From Acidobacteriota bacterium (GTDB lineage Bacteria; Acidobacteriota; Terriglobia; Terriglobales; Acidobacteriaceae): DNA of 45,811 nucleotides. The stretch covers positions 1-45,811 of the forward strand of contig JAJYUB010000028.1 in assembly GCA_021792795.1 (NCBI GenBank). The letters run 5' to 3'. The first letter of the stretch is position 1, and each line of letters begins with the position of its first letter. Positions 20,370-28,468 of this stretch are shown piece after piece. The position numbers were made by a program, and so were the translations under genes. The notes below the pieces were generated by a model that worked only from the letters and a program-made list of their open reading frames with translations, was not told the DNA's origin and did not search any database.

Positions 20370-20650
20370 TCATGCAGGCGGGGTGGCCGGGATGAAGTGT
20401 CGGTAGATTTCCGCGGCCATGACTCTTGCCCGGAAGTCTTTGGACTTGCGCTGGCGGAGGGCCGGTTGCACGTTGAGATAGAGAAAGGCATGCAAGAGGA
20501 TGCATGCGAGAAAGGTCATGAGGAGGAAGCATTCGATGGCAGCGGGGTCATGCTTCAAAACATGATCGGCGTGCCAACCCTCGACCAATTCGTTGAATCC
20601 GCGGTTTTCGATGTCCCATCGCCGGCGCGCAAAAGCGACGGCACGGTGCA
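20370..20650 (-). pseudogene. C-terminal remnant of an IS4-like transposase
   Basis: The frame encodes the tail of a DDE transposase: a RRRWDIENRGFNELVEGWH helix, with the Glu of the DDE triad expected in ENRGF, then HDPAAIECFLLMTFLACI and an arginine/lysine-rich end. The N-terminal two-thirds, with both catalytic Asp residues, is missing; codons upstream of about 20650 do not look like a transposase. It is a decayed fragment. Confidence 0.7.
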
Positions 20651-20735
20651 TGGGAAGTTGCGCTGACGGCAGGGTCGTTATCTGCGCATGGAGGAGGGAC
20701 CGGTCAGCGCAACCGAGACCCCGGCAGTGGCCGCC

Positions 20736-20784
20736 TGACGGGCCAACTCGCTCCGGGCTACGCCCTCCGCGAGCTGGCCCGTCA
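20736..20784. repeat. 49-bp near-perfect palindrome
   Basis: Arms 20736-20751 and 20769-20784 pair over 15 of 16 positions. Inside, GGGC (20755-20758) and GCCC (20762-20765) extend the hairpin around a 3-base loop. It lies between the transposase remnant and the integrase fragment. It could be the end of a lost mobile element or a REP-like unit. Confidence 0.6.
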
Positions 20785-20873
20785 ACCAACAGAAACAAGA
20801 ACCAACTACCCTGAGGAATGGCATTCTACAGAAACTTTCGGGCTTGACTTCATGCTGAGGATTGAAGATCAGC

Positions 20874-20957
20874 GTGTCCCAAGCGGAGAAGTTGAGTTTG
20901 GAACAGATTCGTTTGCTGGTAACGGCCAGCGAAGGGGTGCGTTTTGAGAGCTTATAG
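20874..20957 (+). pseudogene. N-terminal fragment of an integrase-type transposase
   Basis: A 27-codon open stretch from GTG 20874 reads SQAEKLSLEQIRLLVTASEG followed by VRFESL, and stops at TAG just inside the left end of the IS630 element. The LSLEQI...ASE.V.FE pattern is how I recall certain rve-type integrase/transposases beginning. The rest of that gene is not found on the far side of the IS, so it was lost or rearranged. Short, so moderate confidence. Confidence 0.45.
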
Positions 20958-21972
20958 CGTTTCTAATTTAAGTACATACATATCCGGAAGAGGCGAAGTA
21001 ATTCGCGCATTCGTTGGAGGAGACGGTGTCGAGCAGTTGGCCGATTTCCGTCCATAAGGCATCGAGGGATCGTCTGGCGGCCTTGCGGAGCGGCGATTTG
21101 AGTTTGGAAAAGAGCTTTTCTATCGGATTCAGGTCGGGCGAATAGGGTGGCAGATAGAGCACAGTTGCGCTGGCTTTGGCGATGGCTTGTCGGACTCCAT
21201 CCACTTTGTGGCTGCTGAGATTGTCGAGGATGACGATGTCTCCGGGCTGGAGCGCAGGGCAGAGAAATTGCCGCACCCAGGCCAGGAACATCTCGCCGTC
21301 CATGGGACCGTCGGCGACCATCGGGGCGATCAATCGGTCATGGCGCAAGCCGCCCACGAAGGTCGTCGTTTGCCAGTTGCCCAACGGCGCCGAAGCGACG
21401 CATCGCTCCCCCCCTGGGAGCGCGTCCATGGCCCCGCGTCATGTTGGTCGAGGCCCAGGTTTCATCGATAAAAACCGGCTTCTCGATGTCCATCGACGGC
21501 TGCGCTTCACTCCATGCCCGCCGCGCCGCCTGTACGTCCTCGCGCTCTTGCTCGCTGGCGCGCAGAGTTTTTTTTGAAGGTGAGATTCCATCGGTTCAAC
21601 TGGTGCCATAGAGCGCCGATCTTGATCGAAAGGCCCCGCTCGGCCAGCCGTTCTTGTAACTCGACCAGAGTCAGCTCGGGTTTGGCTGCGATCCAGCCGC
21701 GCAGCACTGTCTCCATCCCGGCCAGTCGCGACCGGCGATGGCCGCCGATCGGAAAGCTACTGCGCTGGCCCGTCCGTTGCATCCGGTTCCGCACCCGATA
21801 GACCCAGATGCGGCCCACCTCAAACCGCCGCGCGATCTCCGTCGGACGGTCCCCACGCTCCAGCGCCCGCAACACCCGCTCCCGCAAATCCTGCGAATAG
21901 GCTTGCATCTGCCCCCACCTGCCAGACAGAAGCATTATCGCATGAAATGTGTCTACCTAAATTAGAAATGCT
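20956..21972. mobile_element. IS630-family insertion sequence
   Basis: About 1017 bp, the usual IS630 size. Terminal inverted repeats lie at 20956-20979 and 21949-21972 and match at 20 of 24 positions. A single transposase fills the interior on the minus strand, with its stop inside the left repeat. A matching TA target duplication is not obvious: the left flank is TA-rich, but the right flank reads CTGG. This suggests a rearrangement after insertion. Confidence 0.85.
20968..21908 (-). pseudogene. IS630 transposase, two frameshifts
   Basis: The N-terminal part (21507-21908) has the IS630 helix-turn-helix (AYSQDLRERVLRALERGD) and runs to LTFKKNSARQ. Joining frames at an A8 run (about 21571-21578) restores KKTLRASEQERE and then FIDETWAS, with the first catalytic Asp. 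A second shift at a G7 run (about 21408-21414) restores APRGERCVASAPLGNWQT. The last frame carries ILDNLSSHK (second Asp) and PYSPDLNPIEKLF (Glu). Both runs look one base too long. The first shift is +1, so the usual -1 slippage on A_AAA_AAC would not repair it. Either a dead gene or sequencing errors. Confidence 0.8.
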
Positions 21973-22232
21973 CTGGCAATGAGATCCGCGAGATTTCTCT
22001 TGACGTGAATCAATGCTGGCTGGGGTGCGGCGATTCTAAAATATTCGGCGAGATTCGCGGCCAACAATTCCCTTAGTAATCCAGATTCTCGCACCTCAAT
22101 TCCACCGCGCAACTTGACAACATATTCCCCTGCGAATGCCCCTGACGAATCTTCGCACGCGAAGATCGCCGGTTTTGTTTTTCCGCTCTCCATAAAACGG
22201 GCGAACCGTACGGCAGTCAGAATTGGGGCCAC
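21957..22232 (-). pseudogene. HipA-like kinase N-terminus, cut by IS630
   Basis: The first 87 or so codons match the start of the HipA family kinase (HipA_2 type): ILTAVRFARFMESGKTKPAIF, shown here in part as TAVRFARF, then EYVVKLRGGIEV and LLRELLAANLAEYFRIAAPQ. The frame crosses into the inverted repeat of the IS at 21972 and stops at 21957. The kinase core is not present on the other side of the IS. Such genes often pair with a DUF3037 gene, which is also absent. Non-functional. Confidence 0.65.
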
Positions 22233-22325
22233 GAGTCTACTCCAGTGGGACGGGTCGTAAGGTATCGCACCTAATCTTACAGAATGTCCCTCCGCCTTCC
22301 CGCCGCGCGACCAGAGGACGAGGCT

Positions 22326-23114
22326 TTAGGAGCCCTTCAAATATTTCGCGAAGAAGGCAAACATGCGGCTGTCGGCGTCGGCGGTGTCCGCAGGTCGATA
22401 GCCTCCCTTGTTATTCGGATTTTGAAAGGCATGCCCCGCGTCCGGATACTCTTTCACGTCCACGGGATGGCCGATCGCCTTCATGGCGGCGGCAAAGTCC
22501 GCAACATCCTTCGGCGTAATGCCGCGATCCTGCGCTCCAAAGTTTCCCAGGATGGCCGCGTGAATTTTCTTCAATTGCGCCGGGTCGGCTTCCGGCGCGC
22601 CATAGTTGATGGCCACCGCCCGCAACGACGGCTTCGCAATCGCAAGTTGCATAGCAAAACTTCCACCCATACACCAGCCCGCCGCTCCAATGCGGTTCGC
22701 CTTCACATATTTCAGCGTCTTCAAATACGCCACGCCGGAGCGCAGATAGGCCACGCCGCGATCCTGCGGCAACGCCCGCATCAGTTCATGCGCCATCTCC
22801 GGATCGGTGGCGACCTGGCCGCGATAGAGGTCCACCGCCAGCGTCACGTAGCCGTGCTCGGCGAACATCTGCGCCTGCTGCTTCACCCAATCATTCAGTC
22901 CCCACCACTCGTGAATGATGACAATCGCGGGGAAGGTCCCGGCACCCTGCGGGCGATAGAGCACGCCATGCACCGTCTCGCTTCCGCTCAGGAAGCTGAC
23001 ATTTTCCGGACCGATGACATTGCCGGTCGAATTCGACTGCGCAGTTGCCGAGACCAGGCAACCCAGCGAAAATACCACGGAGAAAAGCATGAAATAGCGG
23101 GAGATTGTCTTCAT
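22326..23114 (-). CDS. dienelactone hydrolase family protein, exported
   Basis: 262-residue alpha/beta hydrolase from ATG 23114 (AAGGA nine bases upstream). A signal peptide (YFMLFSVVFSLGCLVSATAQ) directs export. The catalytic triad is that of dienelactone hydrolases: Cys in GWCMGGSFA, Asp in GAQDRGI and His in DAGHAFQNP. EWWGLNDWVKQQAQ is the usual oxyanion-region motif. The natural substrate is unknown. Single gene between the HipA-like remnant and fabG. Confidence 0.9.
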   Translation of the reverse strand: MKTISRYFMLFSVVFSLGCLVSATAQSNSTGNVIGPENVSFLSGSETVHGVLYRPQGAGTFPAIVIIHEWWGLNDWVKQQAQMFAEHGYVTLAVDLYRGQVATDPEMAHELMRALPQDRGVAYLRSGVAYLKTLKYVKANRIGAAGWCMGGSFAMQLAIAKPSLRAVAINYGAPEADPAQLKKIHAAILGNFGAQDRGITPKDVADFAAAMKAIGHPVDVKEYPDAGHAFQNPNNKGGYRPADTADADSRMFAFFAKYLKGS

Positions 23115-23249
23115 CTTGACCCATCCTTGCCGACGGAGAAGTGGAGACTGCGTGAAAGGAGAAGAGGCACGCAGGATGCTTCCACAAAACAACAATACGC
23201 TGTCCATGCGGGCTCGACATCAAGATTTTAGAAGCGATGCCGCCCGGCA

Positions 23250-23996
23250 CTAACCCATGTGCATCCCGCCGTTTACATCGAGAACGTGGCCGGTAATATA
23301 ACTGGCCTGGTCGGAAGCAAGAAAAACGACGGCACTGGCAACGTCTTCCGGCGTTCCCGCGCGGTCCAATGGAATCTGCGTCAGCATCGCGCTTCGCTGC
23401 TGGTCGTTCAAGACATCGGTCATCGGCGTCGAAATGTATCCAGGCGCAACGGCGTTCACGGTGATGTTGCGGGAGGCCAGTTCGCGCGCCAGGGACATGG
23501 TCAGGCCGATCAGGCCGGCCTTGCTGGCGGCATAATTCGCCTGACCCGCCTGTCCGGTTTCTCCCACCACGCTGCTGATATTGATGATGCGTCCCCAGCG
23601 CGCTTTCAACATGCTGGAGGAGACGGCCTGGGTCAGCAGAAATGCGCCCGTCAGGTTGGTTTGCAGCACCGCATTCCAATCCGCCAGCTTCATCCGCAGC
23701 ATCAGATTGTCTCGCGTGATGCCGCCATTGTTGACCAAAATTTCTATTTTTCCGTACTGCGCCACCACCGCTTTGGTGACGGACTTGATGGAATCTTCGC
23801 TGGCCAGGTCCAGTTCAAACGGCATGGCTTTGCCGCCGGCAGCCTCAATTTCCGCCGCGACCTCCGCCAATTTCGTTGCGTTGCGGGCCGCCAGCGCCAC
23901 CTGTGCCCCTGCCTTGGCAAGCGCCACGGCGCAGGCGCGACCAATTCCCTGCGATGCGCCGGTGACCAATGCAATGCGTCCGTCCAAAGAAATCAT
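23250..23996 (-). CDS. fabG: 3-oxoacyl-ACP reductase type SDR
   Basis: 248-residue short-chain dehydrogenase. TGASQGIGRA is the cofactor loop, NNGGITRDNLMLRM follows the NNAG-like strand (NNGG here, with the FabG-type ITRDNL), and the catalytic residues are Ser in INISSVVGE and Tyr/Lys in YAASKAG. The C-terminus ITGHVLDVNGGMHM is FabG-like. It would reduce 3-oxoacyl-ACP with NADPH in fatty acid elongation, but no other fab gene is near, so another SDR substrate is possible. AGGAG lies nine bases before ATG 23996. Confidence 0.88.
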   Translation of the reverse strand: MISLDGRIALVTGASQGIGRACAVALAKAGAQVALAARNATKLAEVAAEIEAAGGKAMPFELDLASEDSIKSVTKAVVAQYGKIEILVNNGGITRDNLMLRMKLADWNAVLQTNLTGAFLLTQAVSSSMLKARWGRIINISSVVGETGQAGQANYAASKAGLIGLTMSLARELASRNITVNAVAPGYISTPMTDVLNDQQRSAMLTQIPLDRAGTPEDVASAVVFLASDQASYITGHVLDVNGGMHMG

Positions 23997-24038
23997 GCAA
24001 TTGGCTCCTGAATTTCAATTTGTGCGAGCTTCGAGAAA

Positions 24039-24044
24039 ATTATA
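24039..24044 (-). promoter_or_regulatory. -10 element of the fabG promoter
   Basis: A perfect TATAAT on the minus strand lies 43 bases upstream of the fabG start, in an AT-rich patch within otherwise GC-rich DNA. The -35 position (about 24061-24066) holds only TCCAGT, so activation or an extended promoter may be needed. Confidence 0.45.
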
Positions 24045-24096
24045 AAAGTACGCGGACGGGACTGGATTTGTTGCGCGCCCCCACAAGCCTACGCTC

Positions 24097-24864
24097 TTAT
24101 GCCAGGGCCAGCACGGGCTCCAGTTGCCAGATGTACACTCGCTGCTCGCGGGCAAAGTGCAGCACCGGCGGAATATCGGGCAGGCGAATGCCGTGCGCCT
24201 GGGGCAGATCGTTCACTTCAATTTCAGCTTCGGCGGCTTCCAGCGGCCAGGGCGCGTGGTGGATGTTGCCTTGCAGCAGGCGGCCGGCGCGATCATGGGT
24301 GAACAGGCAATAGCGCTCGGTCAGAAAATATTCAATCGTGTCGCGGGCGCTCCGTCCGGCGGACTGCGGTCCCATGCCGCGATACGTGGCCCGGAAATTC
24401 ACCGGGCTGTGGCTCAGCAGCCGAGAACTTTCATAATGCAGCCACCCATTCGGTCGCTCCTCGACATGCATCCTCGCCCAATAGTACGGCAGGTGAAACC
24501 ACAACCGCGCCGCCATCACCGCCGCTGGATTGGCCGCGTCCAGCGAAAAGAAAAACACGCCGGGAGTTCCCGTACGCTCCTCGCGTACATAGGTGCGAAG
24601 ATTCAGTTCGGCGAAACGGCGAGCCCCGGGCACGCTGCCCAGCCCGCGGAATCGAATTCGATCCATGGCGAACGGCACAATCCCCACCCAGCCGGTTCCG
24701 GCAAATCCGTCGACCACCAACCCAGGCGGCAACAGCGGGCCAATTTCCTCCGCGGCAATTGGCCAATGGGCAAACAGCAGGCTGTGCCAGCGTTGGCTCA
24801 TTACCCAGGGCCGCTTCGGCATGGTCCATGGCCGGTCTGTCGCAAGTGTCAGTACGTCGCCCAT
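24097..24864 (-). CDS. DUF2071 (YqjF) family protein
   Basis: 255 residues from ATG 24864 with a GGAAGAAG stretch upstream; a further GTG/ATG at 24924 would add 20 basic residues. The N-terminus RPWVMSQRWHSLLFAHWPI and LLPPGLVVDGFAGTGWVGIVPF, then FAELNLRTYV and GVFFFSLDAANPAAV, match the DUF2071/YqjF family, which is related to acetoacetate decarboxylase-like folds. Function unknown, cytoplasmic. Separated from fabG by 100 bases and probably transcribed on its own or from the region upstream of 24864. Confidence 0.85.
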   Translation of the reverse strand: MGDVLTLATDRPWTMPKRPWVMSQRWHSLLFAHWPIAAEEIGPLLPPGLVVDGFAGTGWVGIVPFAMDRIRFRGLGSVPGARRFAELNLRTYVREERTGTPGVFFFSLDAANPAAVMAARLWFHLPYYWARMHVEERPNGWLHYESSRLLSHSPVNFRATYRGMGPQSAGRSARDTIEYFLTERYCLFTHDRAGRLLQGNIHHAPWPLEAAEAEIEVNDLPQAHGIRLPDIPPVLHFAREQRVYIWQLEPVLALA

Positions 24865-25055
24865 CGCTTCTTCCACCGGCTTCCGGTGCTTCGACTTCGC
24901 CTGCGAGTCACGATGCACCCCCACCGCATACTACCCGCTTTTACGGTTCGCCCAACGCCAAAAGCTTCCGGCCGCCTCTTTTATGACACCGCCGGATTGG
25001 CCTGCGATACTCTGAGAGTCGACTTCCTGATACAGACAGATTGGACCACGAAAGT

Positions 25056-26639
25056 ATGCCTCCCGAAGATCCACTTCCCGCTTCCACTGACGCTGATGTG
25101 ACCGAGGTCTACGCCATCCACGGCGCAGATCCAGAGGTGCTGGCGTACGCGATGGCAAAATATTCCCGTTCCGCGCTCTCCATGAAGCAGTCGCTGCGAG
25201 AATTGAACGCCCAGCGTGCCGAACAGTTCCTGAACACATTCTATTTCCAGTATGGGCACCGCTCCATCGCCGACCTGGCCCACATTGCGTTCGCTGTGGA
25301 GCGATTGTCGCTGCTGGCGGCCATTGTGCTGGTGGATGAGCAGCGCTGGGACGGGCAGGAGCGCTCCACCCGCTATCAGGATTTCAAGAAAAGCGGTTGG
25401 TATCTGCCGGCATTTGGTCCCAACGATGGGTCGCGGCAGGTCTATACAGGGCAGATTGAAAAGCTGTTTGCCAGCTACGAGGAAATTTCCCGCGGAGCCA
25501 TTGAATTGCTGCGGACCCAGGTCCCGAAGCCCGCGGAAATGAAACAGGAGGCGTACGAGCGCACCTTGCGTGCACGCGCTTTCGACGGCGCCCGGTATCT
25601 GCTGCCGCTGGCCGCGAACACTTCGCTGGGCGAAATCGTGAACGCGCGCACCCTGGAGACGCAAGTGTCTCGGCTGCTATCGCAACCCCACGCCGAAGTT
25701 CGCCGTTTGGGCGAGAAACTGCGCGAGGCGGCTGCCACTCCGTGCTGGAACGTGCAACGCTCCGCGCTGGAAGACTTACAGCGCGACATTGCCGCTGCCG
25801 ATCCGGCGCTGGGCGAGCGTGCCGCAGAGTTGCTGTTGCGCGCGGTCGCGGTCGCTCCCACCCTGGTGAAATATGCGGCCCCGGTGGAGTACATCCAAAA
25901 AACGCGGACCGAGCTGGAGCAGGCGGCGCGGGAGTTGATGGAGTCCGCGCCCATCGAACCTTCACCGCTGGTCGACCTGGTCGAGGACCAGTTGGACGGC
26001 GGCGAGCGGGAGTCGATGGAGATTGAAATTGTGGCGACCCTGCTCTACGGAGCATGTCATTATTCCTATCGCCAGATTCGGGAGCATGTTTGTGCGTTGG
26101 ATACGTCGCGTCGTGACGAGTTGCTGCTGCTGGGAACGCGCCATCGCGGACGCCATGATGAGCTGTCGCGCGCATTTTCCTCCGGCTATCAGTTGCGGTT
26201 CGACATCTTGATGGATATCGGCGGCTTTCGCGACATGCACCGCCATCGCCGCTGCGTTCAGACAATGCAGAGCTTCACCAGCCTGCACGGCTTCGACGTT
26301 CCCGAATTGATTGCCGCGTCCGAACTACGGCAGCCCTATGAACATGCAGTTCGCGAGGCCCACAGCGCCTTCGAGACTCTGTCGCGGGCCAACATTCCCG
26401 AGGCGAAGGAGACGGCGCAATACCTGCTGCCGTTGGGAACGCGCTGCCGCTCCCTGTTCAAAATGGATTTCGCAGAAGCGCAGTACATTGCCGAGCTGCG
26501 CAGCGCGCCGCAGGGCCACATCTCCTATCGCCGCGTCGCCTGGGAAATGTACGAAGCCATCGCCAAACGTCATCCCGTTCTGGCCAAGAATTTCCGCGTC
26601 ACCGACGTCAACATCCCCATCGATCCCCTCCAGCGATAA
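25056..26639 (+). CDS. double-domain ThyX-like protein
   Basis: 527 residues from ATG 25056, about twice the length of ThyX, the flavin-dependent thymidylate synthase (dUMP to dTMP). Two ThyX-like halves are seen. The first has YGHRSIADLAHIAFAVERLS and, at the motif position, DGQERSTRYQDF: it keeps E-x-S-x-R-Y but not the RHR. The second has FRDMHRHRRCVQTMQSF: it keeps RHR but not the final Arg-Tyr. The canonical RHRxxSxxExSxR signature is therefore divided between the halves. It may be an active pseudo-dimer, or a relative with another flavin-linked role. Single gene, convergent with a membrane protein gene 38 bases away. Confidence 0.75.
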   Translation: MPPEDPLPASTDADVTEVYAIHGADPEVLAYAMAKYSRSALSMKQSLRELNAQRAEQFLNTFYFQYGHRSIADLAHIAFAVERLSLLAAIVLVDEQRWDGQERSTRYQDFKKSGWYLPAFGPNDGSRQVYTGQIEKLFASYEEISRGAIELLRTQVPKPAEMKQEAYERTLRARAFDGARYLLPLAANTSLGEIVNARTLETQVSRLLSQPHAEVRRLGEKLREAAATPCWNVQRSALEDLQRDIAAADPALGERAAELLLRAVAVAPTLVKYAAPVEYIQKTRTELEQAARELMESAPIEPSPLVDLVEDQLDGGERESMEIEIVATLLYGACHYSYRQIREHVCALDTSRRDELLLLGTRHRGRHDELSRAFSSGYQLRFDILMDIGGFRDMHRHRRCVQTMQSFTSLHGFDVPELIAASELRQPYEHAVREAHSAFETLSRANIPEAKETAQYLLPLGTRCRSLFKMDFAEAQYIAELRSAPQGHISYRRVAWEMYEAIAKRHPVLAKNFRVTDVNIPIDPLQR

Positions 26640-26677
26640 CTTTGTTCGAAGCGCTGCGTTCGGGCTCGATAGTCTCC

Positions 26678-27550
26678 TTACGACAGTCCCATGGGCTTCC
26701 TCAAAACCGCATAGCCAAGAAGCAGCCCTGCGGTTTCAAGAGCGATAAACACTCCCAGAACCAACGCAATGTGGCCGGTAAGGTGGGGCCATCCGTTGGC
26801 CTCACGCAATTCTGCGAGCGCGAGGATAAGGCCCATCAGCATGCCCACAAAGAGAATCAACTTCCATTGATGTTCTCTTAATTTCGCCCAGGCAAATCTC
26901 AAGGGATCTAGAAAGTCGATTTCCCCTTGATCCGGAACCAGAGCCATCGCCAGAAAAGACAGCGGGATAAACAGAAGGATGTCTCCAACCAATACCGCGA
27001 ATAACTCTCCAGCCAACCTGTTGCGTAAGCTCTCCGGATACAAAGGAAGCACAAGTATGGCGGCGATAGAAACAATCGCTGCTTTTCCTGATGCGTTCGT
27101 GGATTTTTGCAATCGGATGTCTGGAATAGCGCGATAGACAAAGATGCCTGCAGCCGCGGTCAGCAGAGCCATACCGACGATAAGCTCAAATAGAAGGTGT
27201 CCTCCTCGTGATGGCAGCCATAAGCGCGTATGGCGAGCCATCGCAATGGCGTCTCCGGCGAGAGTGATTCCCACAGCCAGAACTGCCATCATTTGCGTGC
27301 GCACAAGGAGAGCCTTTTGCTTCTCAGATATATTGTCCGTCGCATAAGGCCAGAAAGCGCGCAGCAACGAAAGGGCTGCCAGTACGGCGGCTGCCTGGAT
27401 GCCGAATGATCCAATTGCGTCGTAGGGATCGTCGGCGAAGGGATTGACGGGCGACAACACCGGGTTGTGTTTAGTGAATTCAAAGAAACAGCAAAAGAGT
27501 ACAGCTAAGAGGGCAAGAAGAAGGGCGCTGAGCTTGAAATTTTCCGGCAT
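26678..27550 (-). CDS. hypothetical polytopic membrane protein
   Basis: 290 residues from ATG 27550 with GAAGAG nearby. Seven or eight hydrophobic helices are visible (LSALLLALLAVLFCCFFEF; IGSFGIQAAAVLAALSLL; AVLAVGITLAGDAIAM; LLFELIVGMALLTAAAGIFV; IVSIAAILVLPLY; LFIPLSFLAMAL; LILFVGMLMGLILAL; GHIALVLGVFIALETAGLLLG). Conserved-looking loops include KHNPVLSPVNPFADDPYDA. No family recognised. Codon use is less GC-rich than the neighbours. It ends 38 bases from the ThyX-like stop. Confidence 0.7.
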   Translation of the reverse strand: MPENFKLSALLLALLAVLFCCFFEFTKHNPVLSPVNPFADDPYDAIGSFGIQAAAVLAALSLLRAFWPYATDNISEKQKALLVRTQMMAVLAVGITLAGDAIAMARHTRLWLPSRGGHLLFELIVGMALLTAAAGIFVYRAIPDIRLQKSTNASGKAAIVSIAAILVLPLYPESLRNRLAGELFAVLVGDILLFIPLSFLAMALVPDQGEIDFLDPLRFAWAKLREHQWKLILFVGMLMGLILALAELREANGWPHLTGHIALVLGVFIALETAGLLLGYAVLRKPMGLS

Positions 27551-27605
27551 AGGATCTCTTCGATCAACCATGGAAAGCAGCTCGATTCCGTTTACATGCT
27601 CGCAA

Positions 27606-28013
27606 CTATTTTCTAGGTAGAAACAGCATTTCCGCTCGATTCGCCGCGGGTTTCAGATCGTAGTCTGCCGTCACGAACGTGCATGGCACACTTTCTGCAA
27701 GCTCAATTCCGAATGCGTCCACGTACGGAATTTTCAAGTCGGCTTTCAGGATGGCGGCACGTACCGCGCGTTCCTGCGACACGGGAATCATCCTCATGCC
27801 AAGGCCTGATAGGCGGGAAAGAATTCGGTCGAGGTCTTTTCCGCCGTCTCGTTTGTATAGGATGCCCGCCATTTCTCCCCAGTGCAACGCGGAGACGATG
27901 ACCGCACACTTGCCTTCCACATGTCCGTTCAGGATTTCGCTCACTTTAAGGGCGCCGGATTCGTCATCGAGGAACCGGAGTATAGCACTCGCATCCAATG
28001 CGTACGTCACCAT
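27606..28013 (-). CDS. PIN-domain toxin (VapC-like)
   Basis: 135-residue PIN nuclease, the usual size. Acidic site residues: Asp in YALDASAILRFL, Glu in HWGEMAGILY, Asp in PYVDAFGIELA and Asp in VTADYDLKP. VapC-type toxins cut tRNA or rRNA when the antitoxin is degraded. It overlaps the AbrB-like antitoxin gene by seven bases, so the two are translated together. Nothing indicates damage. Confidence 0.85.
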   Translation of the reverse strand: MVTYALDASAILRFLDDESGALKVSEILNGHVEGKCAVIVSALHWGEMAGILYKRDGGKDLDRILSRLSGLGMRMIPVSQERAVRAAILKADLKIPYVDAFGIELAESVPCTFVTADYDLKPAANRAEMLFLPRK

Positions 28014-28252
28014 TTGGAATGCTTGTCCTCTTCGTGGCGTTCTTTGAGAAGCATGTCGGTTGCCGACGGCCGCCCGGACGTCATCCCACGCAACTCATCG
28101 ATGAATTGCCGGTTCACGGGCCGAAGGATGATTTGATTCCGTTCTCTGAGGACAGCAAATCGCGTACCGGGTTTGATGTGCAAAGCCTTGCGGATTTCCG
28201 CCGGGATGACAAGCTGTCCCTTCGTGCTTACTATAACAGTATGGTCTTCCAT
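28007..28252 (-). CDS. AbrB/MazE-type antitoxin
   Basis: 81 residues from ATG 28252; the frame continues upstream but that part is not antitoxin-like. The swapped-hairpin DNA-binding domain is clear: VIVSTKGQLVIPAEIRKALH then KPGTRFAVLRERNQIILRP. The C-terminal tail, about 30 charged residues, would neutralise the PIN toxin. Upstream bases include a TGTAAGA/TTCTACA imperfect inverted repeat (about 28253-28268), a plausible site for autoregulation. It is the first gene of the pair. Confidence 0.87.
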   Translation of the reverse strand: MEDHTVIVSTKGQLVIPAEIRKALHIKPGTRFAVLRERNQIILRPVNRQFIDELRGMTSGRPSATDMLLKERHEEDKHSKW

Positions 28253-28359
28253 GTAAGATATTCTACATCTAAAATAGCGTCTTACAAGACGGTTACTTTG
28301 GTTTACGCGGATGCACGGGAAAGCATTCGCTATTGTTTCGCCTATTCCCGATTTGGTGC

Positions 28360-28365
28360 TAAAAT
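28360..28365 (+). promoter_or_regulatory. possible recA -10 element
   Basis: TAAAAT lies 103 bases before the recA start. Seventeen bases upstream is TTCGCC, a poor -35. I see no classical SOS box near it. Weak evidence. Confidence 0.25.
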
Positions 28366-28468
28366 CCCGCCAGTACCCAAAGTGGACTTCGATTGTTTCA
28401 CTCGATACCAGCACCGGTCATAGCGTGTCGCGGACAATTCAATTCCAACTCATCCCCGGAGATTCGAA

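Noticed and set aside
20736-20784. Integron attC site
   Set aside because: The flanks do not give the RYYYAAC/GTTRRRY pair on either strand and no integron integrase is near.
21571-21578. Programmed -1 frameshift on A_AAA_AAC in the IS630 gene
   Set aside because: The frame needed is +1; a -1 slip leads to the wrong frame, and a second shift at the G7 run is still needed.
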